A stretch of 64,000 bases of DNA from Herbidospora cretacea (GTDB lineage: Bacteria; Actinomycetota; Actinomycetes; Streptosporangiales; Streptosporangiaceae), in assembly GCF_001570605.1 (NCBI RefSeq), contig NZ_BBXG01000023.1, positions 80,437 through 144,436 on the forward strand. Direction: 5' to 3'. The stretch's first letter is position 1. The number at the start of each line of letters is the position of its first letter. The notes under the pieces were generated by a model. It was not told where the DNA came from, searched no databases, and was given only the letters and a program-made list of their open reading frames with translations. Below, piece after piece: positions 1 to 8,834 of the stretch. The position numbers and the translations under genes are program-made.

Positions 1-76
1 AGATGCGTAAGTGGCATCCGATGTCCGGCCCGATCGTGTCGAGGAAGACCACGTCGTTGAAGTCAGGCGCCTTCAC
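1..76 (-). CDS. Partial 5' end of an unidentified gene, cut by the window edge
   Basis: A GTG at 74-76 opens a frame that stays open to the window edge and reads MKAPDFNDVVFLDTIG then PDIGCHLRI (25 codons). It overlaps the last 14 bases of the NACHT gene in another frame, as coupled genes in this genome often do, and a purine-rich GAGAGAGCGAG lies a few bases upstream. Only the first residues are visible, so no family can be named. Its position directly after the NTPase gene suggests the two are co-transcribed. Confidence 0.4.
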   Translation of the reverse strand, partial: MKAPDFNDVVFLDTIGPDIGCHLRI

Positions 77-2576
77 GGGACTCGCTCTCTCGGACGAAAA
101 GCACGGAGAGACCGGGGGCGAGCGCCTCTCTCACGGCGCGGACCTCGGTCAGCGCCAGGGCGGAGTACAGATGAGCCCCGTTCTCGGACGCATCGGAGAA
201 AGCCGGCTGATCGGCGCACTCGATTTCCGTGAGCAACGCCAGAGTCGTCATCCGGGCGCACCACCGCAGAGTTCTGCGCGTCTGCCAGTCCGCGTTCCGG
301 TGGATCTCCCGATCTGTGGCGGCCCGCACCGAAGCATCCATCGCCAGGGCGAGCCAACCCAGCGGGCTGAGGTGGCCTCGCCGGCCCTCGACCGACCTGA
401 TGCCGGAGCGGACGGCTTCGACCAGCTGGTTTCCGCGGTCGAGATCCAGTGAGCTCAGGCGCAGGTCACAGGTGGTGATTCGGGTGCACGCTCTTTCCGC
501 TGCGGCCAGATCCTCCTCGGTGACGCCCAGTTCTGCCGCCGCCTGCGCGGCCAGAGACTCGTCATGGCTGCCGGTGAGGTGGACCGCGAGAGAGGCCAGC
601 CGGCCCGGCGGGAGATCGAGATCCAGGCGGCCGAGGAGCCTGGGGTCGAGCCTCCACGGCGGTCGCTCCGCGAGCACGTCATGCAGGGCGTGCCACATTC
701 TCGTCCGGTGCGAACCGGGCCGGAGGATCACCTGGCACACATCGCGTTCGAGCTGCCGGCGGAGCCCCTGCTCCGCCGAGGTGCCCGGGGCCACGTTGGC
801 AGTGGTGACTTCTCCGTCTCGCTGCCACATGTGGACTGGCTGATCACTGGTGAGGAGGTCTCTGGCCCATGTCGCCTCCGAGGTGGTCGGCAGGCGGAAC
901 CGGAATCGATGACCGTAGGACTTCTCGGCCCACGCGGCCAGATCGTCCAGTTCGGACGAGCGGATTCCCGACGCCGGGCCGCCGGGCCGTTCTGGAGAGC
1001 CGTCCGGCCAGTGGTCCAGAGGCTGGCGGCTGAACGACCGGTAGTCGTCGTTCGAGAGCGGACGCACCATGATCTGGCGCCTGGCGTCGAGGCTGACGAC
1101 GCGGTCCAGATCGGCCGGCCAAGTCTCTTCGCGCAGGTGAACGGCGTCCCCCTCGTTCGATTCCGCGTGGCTGAGCAGTGGCTGCCGCCACCATGGGTCG
1201 GAAGGATCCGCCTCGGACACACCGGCCGTGTGCAGATGGCGAGCAGCGAAATGGTCCTGGAGCGCGGAAAGGGCGAACGAGACGTGCGGAACGGCGCCGA
1301 CGTGCCGGACCTGGAGCACTCCGGCTCTGACCAGGGCTGCGGTGCGCCTGTCCTCGGCCATCGGAATGTGCAGGGTGTGCCGGCGCGTGGCTGTCACGGC
1401 GATCTCGGCCAGGAAGTCCATGGTTTCCGCGTCGAGGCGAAAGAGCCGGGCCGACAGTTCATCCCAGTATTCGGAGGCCGACGGAAGCCTGGACCGGCTC
1501 TGCCGGTATGTATCCGCGAAGGCCACCAGGTGATTCAGCATGGCCGGGTTTCCCACGCAGGCCCATAATCCCGGAAGACGGCGAACATGGTTCAGGAACT
1601 CGGCTGAGAACGCCTCTTCGACGCCGAGTGCGGTGGCGCATCGCCGCAGGAACCCTTCGACGTGTTCCGTCGTCAGCGGCTTCGTGGTCAGCCGGAGCAC
1701 GGTGCCCGGGGGGACGAAGGCGGGGGCGTCCTCGAATCCGTCCGGGCGGCGATATGTGGTCACGAACGACTGCCGCGAGTACAGGGACATCTGTCTCCGC
1801 AGCCACGTGTGCACCGTGGTCTGGTCGTCCTCGCCGACATGTTCGAGCCCGTCGACCATGATGAGGGCGTGCCTTGTGCTGAGCCGTTTCTCGAACCACC
1901 GCGGCGGGACCGCGACCGGTAGCCCTCGGACCGCCGTGCTCAGCAGCGAGGCCAGGGAGGTCTCCGGATCCCGCGTTATCTCCGCGACGCTCTGTGGATT
2001 CAGTTCGAGCAGCAGGGGGAAGCGCCGCCGCGGGGTTTTCTCGTCCGCCGCCTGGACCATGACCCGGCTCAGTGCGGTGCTCTTCCCTGATCCGGGCGCT
2101 CCCGTCAGCAGGATCCGGACCGGTTCGGGTCCATGAATGAGGTCGGGAAGCGAGACGATCTCACCGTCGCCGATCTCCGGGGCGCAGAACAATCCGTTCG
2201 TCGGCGACGTTCCCGGCTTCAGGTCGACGTCGAGTTCGCTGACGGGAATGGTCGCTCGTCCCGCGACCACCGCGTAGCGCCGCATTTCCGCGATGTTCTC
2301 GCGGTAATAGCGCCCGTAGCCCGCCTCTGACCGGTTCCATCGAGGTCCGGCGGCTGCTTCCGGTGTGCCGCCGCTTTGACGTTGGGACATCACCTCGTAG
2401 GCACTCAGCCCAAGGCCTGCCACGGCGATGACCGCGGCCACGACGCTGCCTACCTGGTCGGCCACCTCGAGGTCCGCCGCAACGAAATAGGTGGAAAGGG
2501 CCGCCACGGCGATCACGGTCAATACCACACCGGCGCGCTTGGCGATTCGTGACGGCATGAGGTTATTATTCGGCAC
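63..2576 (-). CDS. Membrane-anchored NACHT/STAND NTPase with compact FGE-like region
   Basis: An 837-residue protein. Two hydrophobic segments (about 13-34 and 41-61) should anchor it in the membrane with the bulk in the cytoplasm. A NACHT-type P-loop ATPase follows: Walker A GAPGSGKST at 159-167 and Walker B LIMVDGLE at 238-245. A helical stretch ending near 450 (FALSALQDHFAARHL) resembles the end of NACHT modules. Residues about 503-625 recall a shortened formylglycine-generating-enzyme/sulfatase-modifier fold (VRPLSNDDYRSF, then RLPTTSEATWA, then VCQVILRP), and the remaining ~200 residues are helical and unassigned. STAND NTPases of this kind are signalling switches, and many act in phage defence. 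The defence role here is inference. Downstream it overlaps a gene that leaves the window. Confidence 0.75.
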   Translation of the reverse strand: MPNNNLMPSRIAKRAGVVLTVIAVAALSTYFVAADLEVADQVGSVVAAVIAVAGLGLSAYEVMSQRQSGGTPEAAAGPRWNRSEAGYGRYYRENIAEMRRYAVVAGRATIPVSELDVDLKPGTSPTNGLFCAPEIGDGEIVSLPDLIHGPEPVRILLTGAPGSGKSTALSRVMVQAADEKTPRRRFPLLLELNPQSVAEITRDPETSLASLLSTAVRGLPVAVPPRWFEKRLSTRHALIMVDGLEHVGEDDQTTVHTWLRRQMSLYSRQSFVTTYRRPDGFEDAPAFVPPGTVLRLTTKPLTTEHVEGFLRRCATALGVEEAFSAEFLNHVRRLPGLWACVGNPAMLNHLVAFADTYRQSRSRLPSASEYWDELSARLFRLDAETMDFLAEIAVTATRRHTLHIPMAEDRRTAALVRAGVLQVRHVGAVPHVSFALSALQDHFAARHLHTAGVSEADPSDPWWRQPLLSHAESNEGDAVHLREETWPADLDRVVSLDARRQIMVRPLSNDDYRSFSRQPLDHWPDGSPERPGGPASGIRSSELDDLAAWAEKSYGHRFRFRLPTTSEATWARDLLTSDQPVHMWQRDGEVTTANVAPGTSAEQGLRRQLERDVCQVILRPGSHRTRMWHALHDVLAERPPWRLDPRLLGRLDLDLPPGRLASLAVHLTGSHDESLAAQAAAELGVTEEDLAAAERACTRITTCDLRLSSLDLDRGNQLVEAVRSGIRSVEGRRGHLSPLGWLALAMDASVRAATDREIHRNADWQTRRTLRWCARMTTLALLTEIECADQPAFSDASENGAHLYSALALTEVRAVREALAPGLSVLFVRESESREGA

Positions 2577-2682
2577 TCCGTGATCACCGGGTAGCTCTCC
2601 ATTCGGCCCGTGACCGGCCCTCCGCCAACGCGCCGAACAGAGGGACGCAACGAAGTTGATCTATCACCTAGAGTGATCGACT

Positions 2683-4131
2683 ATGGTTTTGGACGTCACC
2701 GGCCACGAGCCGGACTCTTTCACGTTGCCAGGTCTGGCCGCCGGTTCGTGGCGTGCCTTCGAAGCGCCGGTCCGCCCCGTCGACGTGGCGTCGTTCCGCT
2801 CCGGTGTCACGCGGTTGCTGGTGGCCAGCGACGGTTCGACCACCCAGTTGCTGGAGGCGTCCTTCACCGGTCCGCTGTCCATCAAGGTGCTGCGGCAGAC
2901 GGTCACGCCCTCGGTGCACTCGACGTTGAAGGACCCCGCCCAGCTGCTCGGGCTGCCCGCCGGAGCCCCGGTCGTGAGCCGCTACTCGGCGCTGCTGGAC
3001 AGCCGGGGCACGCCCGTGACGCTCAACCACGTCGTGGCCGTCCCCGACCCCGACTCTCCGATGGGCCGGATCGTCACCGACCCCTCCTACGGCATCGGCA
3101 CGGCGCTGGCCTCCCAGCGCATCGAGCACCGCCGCCAGCTGATCTCCTGCGGGCTGGCCGACTGGCCCGGCGCGCTCGACCCCGCCTCGGCGGTGGTCAA
3201 GACGTATCTGATCTGGCGGGGTGAACGCCCGCTGATGTACATCCGGGAGCTGTTCAACCCCGACCACGTGTCCGCCTGGACGTACGAGCAGCCCCCGCCG
3301 GTCGCGACACCGGACGCGACCCGGGTCCATGACTACCGTCTTGGCTCCTCCGACGACGAGAAACAGCGGCTGCTGGCCCAGACCGACCTCCTCCGCCCGG
3401 CCGCGGCCGCCCTGTTCGAACGGCTGCCCCTCCCCGAGGGCGCGCGGGCGCTCGACGTCGGCTGCGGCCCGCTCGGCGTCCTCGACCTGATGTCCGAAGC
3501 GGTGGGGCCGGATGGGTGGGCCACCGGCCTCGACACCGACGAGCGCATGATCGGCTGGGCACGCGAGTCGGTGGCCGGCCTCGGTCTCGCCAACGTCGGC
3601 CTGGTCCACGGCGGGCTGCCCTCCCCGCAGGTGCCCGACGAGGGTGTCGACCTCACGCACTGCCGGCTGCTCCTCATCAACAACCTGCGGCCGGAGGAAC
3701 TGGTGCGCGCGATGGCGGCGGCGACCCGGCCGGGTGGCTGGGTCGCCGCCCAGGAGTTCGACTGGGCGTCGTGGCAGTGCGACCCGCCCCACCCCGCCTG
3801 GGACCGGCTCAAAGCCCTGATCGCCGAGGTGTTCGGCGGCGACGTCCATGTCGGCGCGCGCCTGCCCACGCTGCTCAGGCAGGCCGGGGTTACCCAGGTC
3901 CGGGTGGCCGCGCACGCCTACTACTGGCGACCCGGCGACCGTTACCAGACCCTGCTGCCGCACTTCGCGGGCCTCTTCCACGACCGCATGGTCGCCAACG
4001 GCGCCTGCCCCGACACCCTGCACGCCCTGACCGGAGCCCTGCGGGAGCACCTCGCCCACGAGGACACCGTGGTGCGCGAGGCCCTCTTCGTCCAGGCCTG
4101 GGGGCGGAAGGGCGCCACGACGCGACCCTGA
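2683..4131 (+). CDS. Chorismate-lyase/UTRA-like domain fused to a class I methyltransferase
   Basis: A 482-residue two-part protein. Residues about 55-195 have the pattern of the chorismate lyase/UTRA fold (EASFTGPLSIKVLRQ, later VVKTYLIWRGERPLMYIREL), which binds small carboxylated ligands. Residues about 220-475 are a SAM-dependent methyltransferase, with the SAM-binding loop LDVGCGPLG at 257-265 and the acidic turn GLDTDERM downstream. The fusion suggests that one polypeptide binds or forms a small acid and methylates it. The substrate cannot be read from sequence. It starts 106 bp from the divergent NACHT gene. A start slightly downstream is possible because no clear ribosome binding site precedes 2683. 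Confidence 0.7.
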   Translation: MVLDVTGHEPDSFTLPGLAAGSWRAFEAPVRPVDVASFRSGVTRLLVASDGSTTQLLEASFTGPLSIKVLRQTVTPSVHSTLKDPAQLLGLPAGAPVVSRYSALLDSRGTPVTLNHVVAVPDPDSPMGRIVTDPSYGIGTALASQRIEHRRQLISCGLADWPGALDPASAVVKTYLIWRGERPLMYIRELFNPDHVSAWTYEQPPPVATPDATRVHDYRLGSSDDEKQRLLAQTDLLRPAAAALFERLPLPEGARALDVGCGPLGVLDLMSEAVGPDGWATGLDTDERMIGWARESVAGLGLANVGLVHGGLPSPQVPDEGVDLTHCRLLLINNLRPEELVRAMAAATRPGGWVAAQEFDWASWQCDPPHPAWDRLKALIAEVFGGDVHVGARLPTLLRQAGVTQVRVAAHAYYWRPGDRYQTLLPHFAGLFHDRMVANGACPDTLHALTGALREHLAHEDTVVREALFVQAWGRKGATTRP

Positions 4132-4221
4132 CGCATTCTTCGCCATTGGCGGTTTCGATTCGCGCTGCAATTGACGGGCCGCTCGTTAAGGTGGCGCTAA
4201 TCGAAAGAGGGGGTGCCGGAT

Positions 4222-4674
4222 ATGGGGCGGAAAGTCGTGACGGTATTTGCCTGCGTGATGGGCCTGTCGGCCTGTAGCGCTGCGGATTCTTCCGTTCGGA
4301 TGCCGATGGAGCGCCCGAATTCAACGGTTTCGTGTACGTCTTTCTTCTGCCATATCGGCACCGATCCCGCCATTGTCGTCCACGACCTGGAACCGGCCAA
4401 TCTGGGGTCGCTGAAAGCGCGCCTTTCCTGGCTGGAGAAGGAAGCGTGTCTGGTCGCGGTCGCCGACGGCAGGACCGTCGTCCCCGTCTGGCCCAGGAAC
4501 ACCACGCCCGTGCGCGCATCGGACGGCAGGCGCGGGGTGAACGCCCCGGGCCGGGGCGAGATCCTCGAAGGCGACACCTTCGAGCAGGGCGGGTCGTGGA
4601 TCGCGGGGGCCGAGGTCGGGCAGACCTGCGGCGGTCACGACGAGTTCTTCGCCGTCGACAGTTTCGAGTCGTAG
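4222..4674 (+). CDS. Small secreted lipoprotein, function unknown
   Basis: About 150 residues. A short positively charged N-terminus (MGRKV) is followed by a hydrophobic stretch and a lipobox-like GLSACS near residue 18-23, so the protein is probably lipid-anchored outside the cell. The mature part has several cysteines (SCTSFFCH, EKEACLV, QTCGG) that could form disulfides. A GTG at 4213 is in frame, but the GAGGGGG run fits ATG 4222 better. The 3' end overlaps the converging HxlR gene by 40 bp. No family was recognised. Confidence 0.6.
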   Translation: MGRKVVTVFACVMGLSACSAADSSVRMPMERPNSTVSCTSFFCHIGTDPAIVVHDLEPANLGSLKARLSWLEKEACLVAVADGRTVVPVWPRNTTPVRASDGRRGVNAPGRGEILEGDTFEQGGSWIAGAEVGQTCGGHDEFFAVDSFES

Positions 4675-5039
4675 GAGCCGCGCGCGGCCTGCACCTCGGC
4701 GATGTGCGTGTCGGCCCAGGCCGTGATGGCGTCGACGACGTCTTCGAGGCTGTGGCCCAGTGGGGTGAGCTCGTAGTCGACCCGGGGCGGCACCACCGCG
4801 TGGACCGTGCGGGTGACCAGGCCGTCGCGTTCGAGGCCGCGCAGCGTCTGGGTCAGCATCTTCGGGGTCACCCCCTCCATCTTCCGGGCCAGCTCGGTGA
4901 AGCGGAGCGGGCCGCCGCGCAGGTGGGTGACGATCAGCATGCTCCACGCGTCGCCGATCCGGTCGAGGAGCTGGCGGCTCGCGCAGTCTCTCAGGCTGTC
5001 CACCTGCTCACTATCCTCCAGGTGCGTACCGCACTTCAA
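4635..5039 (-). CDS. HxlR-family redox-type transcriptional regulator
   Basis: A 134-residue MarR-like winged helix of the HxlR family, with the typical core DRIGDAWSMLIVTHL, FTELARKMEGVTPKMLTQTL, and a wing plus YELTPLGHSL. A single cysteine near residue 19 (SLRDCASRQ) lies where QorR/YodB-type members sense oxidants or quinones. The start codon appears to be TTG. It is divergent from an NmrA-type oxidoreductase, the classical arrangement for quinone-sensing HxlR repressors, so the 76-bp gap probably carries a shared operator. The ligand is inferred. Confidence 0.85.
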   Translation of the reverse strand: MKCGTHLEDSEQVDSLRDCASRQLLDRIGDAWSMLIVTHLRGGPLRFTELARKMEGVTPKMLTQTLRGLERDGLVTRTVHAVVPPRVDYELTPLGHSLEDVVDAITAWADTHIAEVQAARGSYDSKLSTAKNSS

Positions 5040-5115
5040 GGTGCCCGGTATCTCTTGGGAAGTATGTTCTGACCTGGTCTGTTCCCTCGTTCACGTGCAC
5101 AACGAGAGGAACATC

Positions 5116-5946
5116 ATGACTTACGTCGTCACCGGCGCCACCGGGCCCTTCGGGCGGCTCGCCATCCAGAGCCTGCTGCGCCGGGGGGTGCCCGCCGGCC
5201 AGATCCGGGGGCTCGGGCGGCAGCTCGACAAGGCGGCCGACCTGGGCGTGGAGATCCGCCACGTCGAATACGAGGACCCGGAGTCGCTCCGCCACGCCTT
5301 CGAGGGGGCGTCGAGGGTGCTGTTCGTGTCCGGCTCCGAGGTGGGGCGGCGGGCGGAGCAGCACGCCAACGTGGTGGCCGCCCTGGTGGAGGCGGGGGTG
5401 GAGCTGGTGGCGTACACGAGCATCCTCAACGCGCCCGCCTCCGCGATGGCCCTGGCCGAGGAGCACCGGGCCACCGAGAAGGTGCTGACCGAGTCGGGGC
5501 TGCGGACGGTGTTCCTGCGGAACGGGTGGTACTACGAGGTGTACACCGCCCAGCTGGCCACCTACCTCGAACACGGCGTCGCGGGGGCGGCGGGGGACGG
5601 GCTGATCAGCGCGGCGGCGCGGGCCGACTACGCGGAGGCGGCGGCGGTGGCGCTGACCGGGGAGGCCGAGCAGGACGTGTACGAACTCGCGGCCGAGGTC
5701 TTCACGCTGGCGACCCTGGCCGAGGAGGTCGCGAAGGCCTCGGGGCAGCCGGTGGAGTATGTGCCGCTCACCCCTGAGCGGTACCGGGAGGTCCTCATCG
5801 CGAACGGGCTGCCCGAGGGGATCGCCGACTTCGTGGTCGACATCGACCGGGGGATCGCGGCCGGGAGCCTGGAGACCACGAGCGAGGATTTGGCCAAGCT
5901 GCTCGGCCGTCCGCCGGTCACGCTGCGGGAGGCGCTGGCTCAGTAG
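5116..5946 (+). CDS. NmrA-like NAD(P)-binding quinone oxidoreductase
   Basis: A 276-residue short-chain-type protein with an N-terminal Rossmann motif (VTGATGPFG, residues 4-12). It resembles the atypical NAD(P)H:quinone oxidoreductases of the NmrA/QOR2 group: the motif VFLRNGWYYE is typical, and it lacks the usual YxxxK catalytic pair. The likely role is two-electron reduction of quinones in the cytoplasm, protecting against redox cycling. GAGAGGA precedes ATG 5116 at good distance, so longer upstream readings of the frame are rejected. It is probably controlled by the divergent HxlR regulator. The 3' end overlaps the next, converging gene by 7 bp. Confidence 0.85.
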   Translation: MTYVVTGATGPFGRLAIQSLLRRGVPAGQIRGLGRQLDKAADLGVEIRHVEYEDPESLRHAFEGASRVLFVSGSEVGRRAEQHANVVAALVEAGVELVAYTSILNAPASAMALAEEHRATEKVLTESGLRTVFLRNGWYYEVYTAQLATYLEHGVAGAAGDGLISAAARADYAEAAAVALTGEAEQDVYELAAEVFTLATLAEEVAKASGQPVEYVPLTPERYREVLIANGLPEGIADFVVDIDRGIAAGSLETTSEDLAKLLGRPPVTLREALAQ

Positions 5947-7247
5947 GCCCAGGCCGGGCTGGTGCGGGCGGAGGTCCGCACCAGCCATCCGGCGCCGACG
6001 CCCAGCGCGGCGGTCAGGTAGGCGGCGATGCCCAGGTCGGTGACGTAGGCGACCGCCCCGGCGGCGGCCACGCCGAGCCACTCCCAGCGCCCGTCGAGGG
6101 CGACCAGGGCGACCAGCAGCAGGGCATACCAGGAGTAGCCGGGCGTGAGCAGCAGGAACGCCGCGCCGGTGACGGTCAGCCCGCCCTGCCAGGGCCGCGC
6201 GGGGTCGCCGTTCCAGATCGTGTACGCCCCCACCGCCGCCGTCGCCAGCGCGACCACCGGCAGCGCCCAGGCGTCCGGCACCAGCAGCCGGACCAGCCCG
6301 TAACGGTCGCCGGACCCGCCGGAGTAGCCCTCCTCGGTCGCGTATCCGCCCAGGTAGCCGAAGACGGACGCCTCCGAGGCCAGCACGTAGGGCAGGTAGG
6401 CGACGACCACCGCCGCCAGGGCCGGCAGGAGGACCGGCATGGCGTCACGCGGACGTCGTACACCCGACAGTGCCCCGGGAAGCAGGACGGCGGGGAAGAA
6501 CTTCGCGGCGACGGCCGCCCCCAGCAACGCGCCTCCGGCGGCGCGCCGCCGGACCAGCACGGCGAGGGCGGCCACCGCCAGGAACACGCTCAGCACGTCG
6601 GCGTGGGCGTTGTTGACCGCCTCGACGGGGACCGCCGGGCACCACGCCCACAGGCACGCCCGCCGCGCCCCCGTCACCCGGACCAGCAGCGCCGTCGTCC
6701 CCAGCGCCAGCAGCAGACCGGCCACCTGGAGGGGCTTGTGGCGGGAGCCGGGGGGCGACAGCGCGTGGACCGCGAGGAAGTAGGCCTCGGAGACCGGCGG
6801 GTAGATGGTGTGCACCCACGGCCGGTTGATGCGGGTGCAGCCGCCGCCCCACAGCCACGACAGGTAGGCGGTGTCGCAGATCGGCCCGTCGGTGAACAGC
6901 CAGTCGTCGCGGAGCGCGGCCAGCTCGGAGGAGACCGGCGGATGGTCGTAGGGGGAGATCCCGGCCGCCTGCACCCGGCCGTCCCAGGCGTACCGGTAGG
7001 AGTCGGTGCTGGTCCGCGGCACCTCCAGCAGTCCCGTCGCCCCCACCACGAGCCCGCCCGCCACCACCAGCGCGGCGGCCCGGTGGGCGGGCACCCGCCC
7101 GAGCGACCACGCCGCCGCGGCGAACAGCGCCCAGCAGACCGCGTACCACCCGATCAGCCCGGCGGGGTCGGCGAGCTGGCCCGCCCGGGTGACGGCGACG
7201 GCCAGCGCGGCGGCCAGGGCGGTCAGCAGGGCGACGGTGAGTCTCAC
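5940..7247 (-). CDS. GT87-like polytopic mannosyltransferase
   Basis: About 435 residues with ten or more hydrophobic segments. Short soluble loops include DSYRYAWDGRVQAAGISPYDH, with an acidic site in the first loop, and PWVHTIYPPVSEAYF. This layout matches the DUF2029/GT87 family, which transfers sugars from polyprenyl-phosphate donors outside the membrane. The start chosen is GTG 7247, directly before the first membrane segment. A longer reading to 7400 adds a non-conserved tail reaching into the divergent gene. The acceptor is unknown; nearby glycan genes make a cell-envelope role plausible. Confidence 0.75.
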   Translation of the reverse strand: MRLTVALLTALAAALAVAVTRAGQLADPAGLIGWYAVCWALFAAAAWSLGRVPAHRAAALVVAGGLVVGATGLLEVPRTSTDSYRYAWDGRVQAAGISPYDHPPVSSELAALRDDWLFTDGPICDTAYLSWLWGGGCTRINRPWVHTIYPPVSEAYFLAVHALSPPGSRHKPLQVAGLLLALGTTALLVRVTGARRACLWAWCPAVPVEAVNNAHADVLSVFLAVAALAVLVRRRAAGGALLGAAVAAKFFPAVLLPGALSGVRRPRDAMPVLLPALAAVVVAYLPYVLASEASVFGYLGGYATEEGYSGGSGDRYGLVRLLVPDAWALPVVALATAAVGAYTIWNGDPARPWQGGLTVTGAAFLLLTPGYSWYALLLVALVALDGRWEWLGVAAAGAVAYVTDLGIAAYLTAALGVGAGWLVRTSARTSPAWAY

Positions 7248-7350
7248 CGGGTCAGGGTGCCAGCGCCCCGGCGCGCCGGACGTGCCGCCGGGCCGGGCGC
7301 CCGCGTTTCGTGAGCCGTTTTTAGGCTCCGGCGCGATTCCATGGGGAGCT

Positions 7351-8457
7351 ATGAGACCCACGCTTCCGCAGTTCAGAGGCCGGTTGCACGACCCGCGCAC
7401 CGCCGTGGCGATCGGCAGGTGGCTCGGGACGGCCGTGCTCGTCTGCTTCCTGACGGGACTGATCAGTCACTTCCTCCAGCACCCTCCCGGCTGGATGGCC
7501 GGCCTGCTGCCCACCCGCCCCACGTGGGGCTACCGGCTGACCCAAGGGCTGCACGTCGCCTCGGGCCTGGCCGCGATCGTGCTCGTCATGGCCAAGCTGT
7601 GGACCGTCTACCCGAGGCTGTTCGCCTGGCCGCCGTTCCGCTCGCCCGCCCACCTCGTCGAGCGGCTGACCATCGCGCTGCTCGTCGCCGCGACGGTGTT
7701 CGAGCTGTTCACCGGGCTGATCAACATCCTCCAGTGGTATCCCTGGCCGTTCTCCTTCACCTCCACCCACTACGCCGTCGCCTGGATCGTCGCCGGTTCC
7801 CTGCTGCTCCACCTCGCCGTGAAGGCGCCGCTGATCAGGGACAACTGGCGGAGCAGGCCGGGCGTCGACACGGCCGACCGCAGGGCGCTGCTGACCGGGG
7901 TCGGCGCGGCCGTGGGCGCGGTCACGCTGACGACCGTCGGGCAGGCGGTCACCCCGCTGCGGGCCTTCGACCTGCTCGCGCCGCGCAACCCCGACGTCGA
8001 GACCCAGGGCCTGCCCATCAACCGGACGGCCGCCGCCGCCCAGGTCACCTACGCCTCGTCCGACGGCTGGGCGCTGGAGGTCACCGGCCCCAAGCCCTAC
8101 CGGATCACGCTGGCGGAACTGAACGCCCTCCCGCAGATGGAGGTGCGGCTCCCGATCGCCTGCGTCGAAGGCTGGAGCGCCAACGCGTGGTGGACCGGGG
8201 TGCCCATCCGTGACCTGCTCGACCGCGCCGGGGTGCCGCGCGGCACGTCGCTGCGGGTGGAGTCGCTGGAGGTCTGGGGCTACTACCGGACGATGGAGAT
8301 GCCCGCCCAGTACGCCGACGACCTGACCACCCTGCTCGCGCTGCGCCTCAACGGCGAGGTGCTCTCGCTCGACCACGGCTATCCGGCGCGGATCATCGCG
8401 CCGAACCGACCGGGCGTGCTGCAGACCAAGTGGGTCTCCCGGATCGAGGCGCTGTGA
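7351..8457 (+). CDS. Molybdopterin oxidoreductase with b-type membrane anchor
   Basis: 368 residues. The N-terminal ~190 residues contain four membrane helices with histidines (GLISHFLQH, GLHVASG, HYAVAW, LLHLAVK) and resemble a cytochrome b561-like anchor. The C-terminal part (about 225-368) is a sulfite-oxidase-type Mo-cofactor domain, with the Mo-ligand cysteine in LPIACVEGWSAN and the pattern LSLDHGYPARIIAPNRPG. It probably catalyses an extracytoplasmic redox reaction. A twin-arginine signal is not evident; export may use the membrane domain. Its stop overlaps the next gene by 4 bp (GTGA), indicating translational coupling. Confidence 0.82.
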   Translation: MRPTLPQFRGRLHDPRTAVAIGRWLGTAVLVCFLTGLISHFLQHPPGWMAGLLPTRPTWGYRLTQGLHVASGLAAIVLVMAKLWTVYPRLFAWPPFRSPAHLVERLTIALLVAATVFELFTGLINILQWYPWPFSFTSTHYAVAWIVAGSLLLHLAVKAPLIRDNWRSRPGVDTADRRALLTGVGAAVGAVTLTTVGQAVTPLRAFDLLAPRNPDVETQGLPINRTAAAAQVTYASSDGWALEVTGPKPYRITLAELNALPQMEVRLPIACVEGWSANAWWTGVPIRDLLDRAGVPRGTSLRVESLEVWGYYRTMEMPAQYADDLTTLLALRLNGEVLSLDHGYPARIIAPNRPGVLQTKWVSRIEAL

Positions 8458-8834
8458 GGGCGCTGCGGCTGGCCCTCGGCGCGGCCGGGGTGGCCGGCAT
8501 CGTGACCGGGCTGTTCTTCCTGCTGCCGCAGCCCGGCCTGTGGGGCGTGGTGGTCTGGTTCGCCGGGGCCATCGCCCTGCACGACGCGCTGATCGGCCCG
8601 CTCGTGCTGGCCGTCGGCCTGGTGGTGGCCCGGCTGCCCGACCGGGCCGTCGTGCGGGGGGCGCTGATCACGATGGGCGGGCTGGTGCTCATCACGGTGC
8701 CGGCGCTGCTGCGCCCCGGCCCGTCGCCGAACCCGACGGTCCTGGTCCAGCCCTACGGCCGCAACCTGCTGATCTGCCTGGCGGTCGTGGCCGTCGTCGC
8801 GGTCGTGCTGGTGGTGCTGCGCCGCCGGCGCTGA
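8454..8834 (+). CDS. Small membrane protein coupled to the Mo oxidoreductase
   Basis: 126 residues, starting at a GTG that overlaps the preceding stop (GTGA). It has four predicted membrane segments and a strongly basic C-terminus (VLRRRR). The charged loop IALHDALIGPLV is conserved-looking. No family is recognised. Coupling to the oxidoreductase suggests an accessory membrane subunit. Its last 82 bp overlap the converging glycosyltransferase gene. Confidence 0.6.
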   Translation: MRALRLALGAAGVAGIVTGLFFLLPQPGLWGVVVWFAGAIALHDALIGPLVLAVGLVVARLPDRAVVRGALITMGGLVLITVPALLRPGPSPNPTVLVQPYGRNLLICLAVVAVVAVVLVVLRRRR

